Below are positions 59,684-64,000 of a stretch of 64,000 nt of DNA, piece by piece. This stretch comes from Nocardia stercoris (GTDB taxonomy: Bacteria; Actinomycetota; Actinomycetes; Mycobacteriales; Mycobacteriaceae). Each line of letters opens with the position of its first letter. Position 1 is the first letter of the stretch. The notes under the pieces were generated by a model. The model ran no database searches, was not told the DNA's origin, and worked only from the letters and a program-made list of their open reading frames with translations. A program made the position numbers and the translations under genes. The stretch is from the NCBI RefSeq assembly GCF_003696265.1, contig NZ_RFFH01000001.1, positions 310,001 to 374,000 on the forward strand. The letters are read 5' to 3'.

Positions 59684-60589
59684 ATGTCACCGAATTCCGA
59701 TGTGGCCCACGACAGTCTGGACGGCTTGTCAGTGGGCGATGCGCTGGGAGCGCAATTCTTCGTACCTGGGAGTTCGGTCACCGAACTCGTCGCCGGAAGC
59801 GTGCCCGCGGGCCCGTGGCCGTGGACCGACGACACCGAGATGGCCGCGACGCTCTTCCACGAGATCCGTTCGCGCGGTGCGGTCGATCGCGACGCCCTCG
59901 CCGCTGCCTTCGCCGACCGCTGCGAGCCCTACCGCGGCTACAGCGGCAACACCGTCGCCCTGCTGCACGAGATCCGCGACGGCCGCCCCTGGGCCGAGGC
60001 GGCCGGTGCCGCCTTCGACGGCCGCGGCTCGTGGGGCAACGGCGCCGCCATGCGGGTCGCGCCACTGGGCGCGTACTTCGCCGCCGACCTGGACCGCGCG
60101 GCCGCGCAGGCGGCGCTGTCGGCCGAGGTCACCCATTCCCACCCCGAGGCGATCGTCGGCGCCATGGCGGTCGCCACGGCAGCCGGGTTCGCCGCTCGCA
60201 CTCGCGAAACAGGCTGCACCGCAACAGAATTCTTTGACGCCGTCGATCCTTATCTGGTGGACGGACGCACCGCCACCGGGATCCGCCGGGCCCGCCGACT
60301 GGTCGGCCGGAGCGTCGAGGAAGCGGCCTACGAACTCGGTAACGGGGCGCGGGTCACCGCGCACGACACGGTGCCGTTCACGTTGTGGGCCGCGGCAACC
60401 CACCTCACCGACTACCCGGCCGCCGTCACCGCCTGTGTGCGGGCAGGCGGTGACGTCGACACCACGGCCGCGATCGTCGGCGGAATCGTGGCCGCCCACA
60501 CCGGATCCGGCCGCCGAGGCGCTGTGGCGGGCATACCACCGGAATGGTTGGCTGCCCGGGAACCGCTGCCGGAGTGGGCCATCGGCTGA
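59684..60589 (+). CDS. ADP-ribosylglycohydrolase (DraG/ARH-like)
   Basis: 301 residues of the ADP-ribosylglycohydrolase fold. GDALGAQF near the N-terminus, WTDDTEMAATL (metal-binding Thr-Asp-Asp) and AGGDVDTTAAIVGGIVAAHTG near the C-terminus are the family motifs; the usual GGDTDT is GGDVDT here. It would remove ADP-ribose from protein, nucleic acid or small-molecule targets using two metal ions. No ADP-ribosyltransferase is nearby, so the target is unknown. ATG at 59684 is chosen because the upstream in-frame ATG at 59669 gives a non-homologous extension; neither has a good Shine-Dalgarno. Confidence 0.88.
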   Translation: MSPNSDVAHDSLDGLSVGDALGAQFFVPGSSVTELVAGSVPAGPWPWTDDTEMAATLFHEIRSRGAVDRDALAAAFADRCEPYRGYSGNTVALLHEIRDGRPWAEAAGAAFDGRGSWGNGAAMRVAPLGAYFAADLDRAAAQAALSAEVTHSHPEAIVGAMAVATAAGFAARTRETGCTATEFFDAVDPYLVDGRTATGIRRARRLVGRSVEEAAYELGNGARVTAHDTVPFTLWAAATHLTDYPAAVTACVRAGGDVDTTAAIVGGIVAAHTGSGRRGAVAGIPPEWLAAREPLPEWAIG

Positions 60590-60725
60590 CCGCCGGATCG
60601 CCGGTGCGACGTCCGGAACGTCTCTTCCAGCCGCATCGTCAGCCGTGCGGGTCGGTCGACCGCACAGCCCCGACTGCATGGCATCTTTGAACCGTCCTGG
60701 AAGGTTCGAGAAAGGGGAGCCCGGC

Positions 60726-61589
60726 GTGAGCAGCATCGCGGTCATCGGTCTGGGAGCCATGGGAAAACCGATGGCGCGCAACCTGTTGCAGGCCGGCCAC
60801 GACGTCGTGGTGTGGAACCGCTCCGCCGGGCCGGTGGACGAACTGGTCGCGGCGGGTGCGCATCGGGCCGACTCGGTCACCGCGGCCATGAAGTCGCCGG
60901 TGGTCTTCTCGGTCCTGTCCGACGATCGGGCCGTCGCCGAGACGTTCATCGACTCCGGTGTCCTCGGCCGGACCCCGAGCGGGACCGTGCACGTCAACCT
61001 CGCCACGGTGAGCGCCGGCCTGGCCCGCCGGGCGGGTGCCGTGCATGCCGAGCATGGTGTCGGTTACGTCGCGGCGCCGGTCTTCGGCCGCGTTCCGGTC
61101 GCCGAAGCCGGAGCGCTCAACGTCCTCGCGGCCGGTGCGCCCGCGCTGCTCGACCGCGTGCAACCCTTCTTCGACGTGATCGGCTCGCGGACTTGGCGAC
61201 TCGGCGACCGCCCGGAACAGGCCAACGTCGTGAAGATCGTCGGCAACTACCTGATCGCCTGCGCGATACAGTCATTGGGCGAGGCCGTAAGCCTCGCGGA
61301 GAGCGCCGACGTCGACTCCGGGCAGCTCGTCGAACTGCTGACCTCGACCCTCTTCCCGGGCGGCGTCTACACCGGCTACGGATCGATGATCGCCGAACGG
61401 CGCTACCAGCCGGCCGGATTCACCACGGTGCTGGGACGCAAGGACCTCCACCTCGCGCTCGACGCGGCGGCCGAACACGGCATCACGCTCCCGATCGGCG
61501 AACTGCTGCGGACCGTCTTCGACGACGCCATCGCCGAGGGTCGCGGCGCGGACGACTGGGCATCCATCACCGAACAGCAGCCTCGATGA
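60726..61589 (+). CDS. NAD(P)-dependent beta-hydroxyacid dehydrogenase/imine reductase-like protein
   Basis: 287 residues of the 3-hydroxyisobutyrate dehydrogenase/6-phosphogluconate dehydrogenase superfamily. IAVIGLGAMGKPMARNLLQAGHDVVVWNRS gives the cofactor fold, and NRS favours NADPH. VAAPVFGRVPVAEAGALNVLAAG replaces the usual DAPVSGG substrate loop, and VKIVGNYLIACAIQSLGEA contains the catalytic-position lysine (KIVGN). Such APVFGR proteins group with glyoxylate/succinate semialdehyde reductase-like and imine-reductase-like members. GTG at 60726 has GGGGAG 5-8 nt upstream. It converges with the protease gene with a 1-nt gap. Confidence 0.9.
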   Translation: MSSIAVIGLGAMGKPMARNLLQAGHDVVVWNRSAGPVDELVAAGAHRADSVTAAMKSPVVFSVLSDDRAVAETFIDSGVLGRTPSGTVHVNLATVSAGLARRAGAVHAEHGVGYVAAPVFGRVPVAEAGALNVLAAGAPALLDRVQPFFDVIGSRTWRLGDRPEQANVVKIVGNYLIACAIQSLGEAVSLAESADVDSGQLVELLTSTLFPGGVYTGYGSMIAERRYQPAGFTTVLGRKDLHLALDAAAEHGITLPIGELLRTVFDDAIAEGRGADDWASITEQQPR

Positions 61590-61590
61590 C

Positions 61591-62943
61591 CTAGCCGATC
61601 GGGCCCTCTTGCAGGGTGATCTGTGCGGTGCGCGGGCCACCGAGCCGGCTGTTCCAGTGCAGGGTGACGGTGTCGCCGGGGTGGTGCTGGTCCATTGTGG
61701 AAGTGAGTGAGGTGGGGGAGTCGATCAGGGTGTTGTCGACACCGGTGATCACGTCGCCCTTCTGGAGGCCTGCCGCGGCCGCCGGACCGTTGCCGTCGAC
61801 CAGGTTGACCAGTGCGCCGGTGCCGTGGGCGCTGGTGACGGAGATGCTCAGCGCGGCGGTGGGGCCGATGTGGACGGTGTTGGAGGCCGTACCGGCCTGA
61901 ATCTGCTGGGCGATCTTCACGCCCTTGTTGATCGGGATGGCGAAGCCTTCGCCGCCGCCGGTGCCCATCTTGAAGCCCTGGGACGCGGCGGTGTCGATGC
62001 CGACGACCTGGCCGTTCTTGTCCACCAGCGGGCCACCGGAGTCGCCGGGCTGGATGTCGGCGGCCACCTGGATCAGGCCGGTGAGCTGCTCGGCGGCACC
62101 GGATTCGTCGCTGGCGGTGATCGACTTGCCGGTCGCGGTCACCGTGCCCGGCGCGGCGACCGGGGAACCGTTGCCGCCCGCGTTGCCGACGCCGACGATG
62201 CTGTCGCCCGGGCCGACGTCGTCGGAATTGCCCAGCGGCGCGACCGCCAGGCCCGAGGCGCCGGTCAGATGGACCACCGCGAGGTCGTCGGTGCGGTCGT
62301 AGCCGGTGACCGTGCCCTTGTAGGTGCGGCCGTTGCCGACGTCGGTCACCGAGATGTCCCGGGAACCCTCGACCACGTGATTGTTGGTGAGGATGTTGCC
62401 GTCGGCGCTGAGCACGATGCCGGTACCGGCGCCCTCACCGGTGTTCCCGAACTCGCCGCTGCGGTTGTCGAAGCCGAGGATCTCGGTGTTGATCAACACG
62501 ATTCCCGGCACTACCCGCCGCACCGCCTCGTCCAGGCTCTGCGGCGCGGTCTGCGAGTCCACCGGCCGCACCGAACCGGCCGTGCCCGGGCCCGCGATAT
62601 CGGACTGCTGGTGGCCGAGGGTGGCCGCGCCGACCCCGATCGCGGTGGCGACCACCGCGACGACCGCCGCCAGGATGCCGAAGGTGCGGCCGTGCCGGGG
62701 TGCGGCCGGGGCCGGCGGGTACTGCGGCGGGATGTACTGCGGCATCGGCCGGCCGTACGCGTCGTAGGGCAGGTGCCGACCGTGGGAGATCGGCCGGCCG
62801 TACGCGTCGCGCCCGTACTGTGCCGCGCTGTGGCCGGACTGCGACCCGTACTGGCCCGGTGTCCGGTACGCGCCGGTGCCGGAGGCTCCGGGGGGCTGGG
62901 TGCGCCAGCCTTCGGGCTGGTCCTCGTGTTGCGGCACAGTCAT
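61591..62943 (-). CDS. Exported trypsin-like serine protease with PDZ domain (PepA-like)
   Basis: 450 residues. A cytosolic N-terminus rich in Pro/Tyr/Gly with the repeat Y(G/D)xYGRP (DAYGRPIS, DAYGRPMP) precedes one membrane helix (TFGILAAVVAVVATAIGVGAATLG). The protease domain shows His in TNNHVVEG, Asp in TDDLAVVHL and Ser in GDSGGPL; a PDZ domain (GPAAAAGLQKGDVITGVDNTLI) follows. It is close in type to mycobacterial PepA (Rv0125). It acts outside the membrane on envelope proteins. ATG at 62943; a GTG immediately upstream (62946) is equally possible. Confidence 0.92.
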   Translation of the reverse strand: MTVPQHEDQPEGWRTQPPGASGTGAYRTPGQYGSQSGHSAAQYGRDAYGRPISHGRHLPYDAYGRPMPQYIPPQYPPAPAAPRHGRTFGILAAVVAVVATAIGVGAATLGHQQSDIAGPGTAGSVRPVDSQTAPQSLDEAVRRVVPGIVLINTEILGFDNRSGEFGNTGEGAGTGIVLSADGNILTNNHVVEGSRDISVTDVGNGRTYKGTVTGYDRTDDLAVVHLTGASGLAVAPLGNSDDVGPGDSIVGVGNAGGNGSPVAAPGTVTATGKSITASDESGAAEQLTGLIQVAADIQPGDSGGPLVDKNGQVVGIDTAASQGFKMGTGGGEGFAIPINKGVKIAQQIQAGTASNTVHIGPTAALSISVTSAHGTGALVNLVDGNGPAAAAGLQKGDVITGVDNTLIDSPTSLTSTMDQHHPGDTVTLHWNSRLGGPRTAQITLQEGPIG

Positions 62944-63230
62944 CACGTCCTAACCGGGTGTCGAACACCTTCGCATCCAAGGTAAACGCGTATCGCTGAG
63001 AAAACGCTGGGCGTACGCCGTGTAATCCCTTTCCCGCCGGTCACCGTCCGGATCGGGCCGGAGCCGGCCTGCTCGGCCGACCGGAAATCCGGGCAGATCG
63101 CACCCTTACCACCATGTCGGTGCCCGGCGGGATTGTCGAGCGGGGTGTCGACATCGTGACCCCGGGGCGCCGAATCTGACGGAACGGTGACGAGTCCCGC
63201 CGGGCCCCGTAGCGGGCCCTCGGATCGACG

Positions 63231-63236
63231 TAGGCT
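63231..63236 (+). promoter_or_regulatory. Candidate -10 (TAGGCT) for the molybdopterin oxidoreductase gene
   Basis: TAGGCT followed by 6 nt and ATG at 63243; no Shine-Dalgarno. The remaining 62944-63230 holds no gene I can support. Confidence 0.5.
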
Positions 63237-63242
63237 GCCGTT

Positions 63243-64000
63243 ATGGCGGCATCGGGACTGCGTGCGACGGCGGGTGTCGCGGCAGCGGCGTTGACTCTGG
63301 GAGTGGCCGAACTGGTCGCGGCGCCGGTGGGCGCGGGGAGTGCCCCGCTGGCCGTGCTGGGGGCCGGTGTCATCGATCACACGCCCGATCGGGTCCGGGA
63401 AGCGGTGATCAAGACCGTGGGCACCGACGACAAGCTGGTGCTGTACCTCGGGATGGGTGTCGTCGCGTTCGCGGTCGCCGCGCTCGCCGGTTGGGTGGAG
63501 CGGCGGAATCGCCCGGCCGGGTCGGTGCTGCTCGCGGTGTTCGGCCTGTTCGTGGCGGCGGTCGCGGTGGGCAGACCCGCCGCGAACTGGAGTTGGGCGC
63601 TGCCGTCGCTGCTGGGTGTGGCGGCGGGGATCGCGGCGTTGCGGGTGCTGGTCGAGCGGATCGGCCCGGCAGGCGGGCCGCCGGGCCCGACGTCCGTTCC
63701 GGGCGACCGCCCGGTGACCGATTCCGAGGTCTCGGCCGAAAGTGGTTCCGGCGCAGCGGCCGCCGTCGATCGTGAGAGTGCGTCCGAGATCTCGAAAGAT
63801 GCCGCGGGAGGCGTCGATTCCACTGCTGCTGCCGAAACATCCAGTGGCGGAAGCACTGCCGTGCGGCGTGGCTCGGAGATCGACCGGCGTGGGGCGCTGC
63901 GCGGCATCGCGGCAGTGGGCGCGGCCGCGGCGGTCGCCGGGGTCGTGGGACGGTTGTGGAGTAATGCGCTGCACAGCGTGGCGGGGGAGCGGGCGGAGCT
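63243..64000 (+). CDS. Membrane-anchored molybdopterin-dependent (sulfite oxidase-like) oxidoreductase, N-terminal part
   Basis: The frame is open to the right edge (252 codons). About four hydrophobic segments ([77 protein letters not shown]) are followed by a polar linker and RRGSEIDRRGALRGIAAVGAAAAVAGVVGRLW. That order, with AELVAAPVGAGSAPLAVLGAGVIDHTP near the start, matches the actinobacterial 4-TM oxidoreductases with a C-terminal sulfite-oxidase Moco domain; that domain lies outside the window. The RRGALRG segment could be a fourth anchor or Tat-like element. Leaderless start likely. Confidence 0.8.
   Translation, partial: MAASGLRATAGVAAAALTLGVAELVAAPVGAGSAPLAVLGAGVIDHTPDRVREAVIKTVGTDDKLVLYLGMGVVAFAVAALAGWVERRNRPAGSVLLAVFGLFVAAVAVGRPAANWSWALPSLLGVAAGIAALRVLVERIGPAGGPPGPTSVPGDRPVTDSEVSAESGSGAAAAVDRESASEISKDAAGGVDSTAAAETSSGGSTAVRRGSEIDRRGALRGIAAVGAAAAVAGVVGRLWSNALHSVAGERAE

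Noticed and set aside
1..64000. tRNA, rRNA, insertion sequences and prophage genes.
   Set aside because: Looked for T-arm GGTTCRA-type motifs, transposase signatures and integrases; none was found. A covariance-model search would be needed to exclude small RNAs.

Overview
The window is high-GC actinobacterial DNA with strong GC bias at third codon positions, many GTG starts and long antisense shadow ORFs. Gene content and order point to a mycolic-acid-containing actinomycete, most probably Nocardia. The left half carries the neighbourhood that M. tuberculosis has at about Rv1205-Rv1234: LOG proteins, fadD6, folP2, gpgS, an ABC drug exporter with TetR, a methyltransferase, sigE-rseA-htrA-tatB, glgC/glgM, DUF3117, tag, a DivIVA-like protein, mrp, a transglycosylase-like protein and a GSP17M protein. 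The order is rearranged relative to that genome. M. tuberculosis comparisons are from memory, not from a search.

Layout. 1-5.0 kb: two overlapping LOG genes, fadD6, folP2 and gpgS (methylglucose lipopolysaccharide initiation). 5.0-8.8 kb: small membrane protein, then an ABC-2 exporter operon with its TetR gene and twin operators. 8.8-13.1 kb: O-methyltransferase, then the envelope-stress module sigE-rseA-htrA-tatB. 13.2-16.7 kb: an HTH protein of unknown function, a PucR-type regulator and a secreted lipase. 16.8-22.9 kb: divergent glgC and glgM, an RlmA-like rRNA methyltransferase, DUF3117, tag, a DivIVA-domain protein and mrp. 23-25.7 kb: two secreted transglycosylase-domain proteins. 25.8-33.2 kb: CitE-like lyase, GSP17M, SUFU-like protein, secreted Ig-like protein, PHP phosphoesterase, small membrane protein, flavoprotein and malic enzyme. 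33.3-37.2 kb: a hemophore-like secreted protein, a histidine kinase/response regulator pair and alkB.

37.3-40.0 kb is a compositionally different accessory patch. It holds a small membrane protein, a sigma-factor-like gene broken by a one-base frameshift in a C6 run, and a translationally coupled orphan with a DGQHR motif. 40.1-48.8 kb: PLP enzyme, large polytopic membrane protein, MarR regulator, a complete osmoprotectant (Opu-type) ABC operon and a divergent second binding lipoprotein. 48.9-53.3 kb: two closely related 14-TM MFS exporters with small secreted proteins between them. 53.3-59.5 kb: a mymA-like lipid-modification operon (Baeyer-Villiger monooxygenase, SDR, HSL-type esterase) under a divergent TetR, then a FadD15-like acyl-CoA synthetase behind its own palindromic operator. 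59.7-64 kb: ADP-ribosylglycohydrolase, NAD(P)-dependent dehydrogenase, PepA-like protease and a truncated molybdopterin oxidoreductase.

The most useful regulatory signals are these. (1) A 17-bp box, consensus CTGARGRYCGGCTGA, lies as an inverted pair in front of the hemophore-like gene and once in front of the response-regulator gene, suggesting a small heme/envelope regulon. (2) sigE has no ATG, GTG or TTG near its excellent Shine-Dalgarno but an ATC at ideal spacing, below an ECF-type promoter. (3) Twin operators overlap promoters of both tetR loci and a perfect palindrome precedes fadD15. (4) At least fourteen genes look leaderless (TANNNT-like -10 followed by 6-7 nt and the start codon). 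I see no tRNA or rRNA gene, CRISPR array or insertion sequence.
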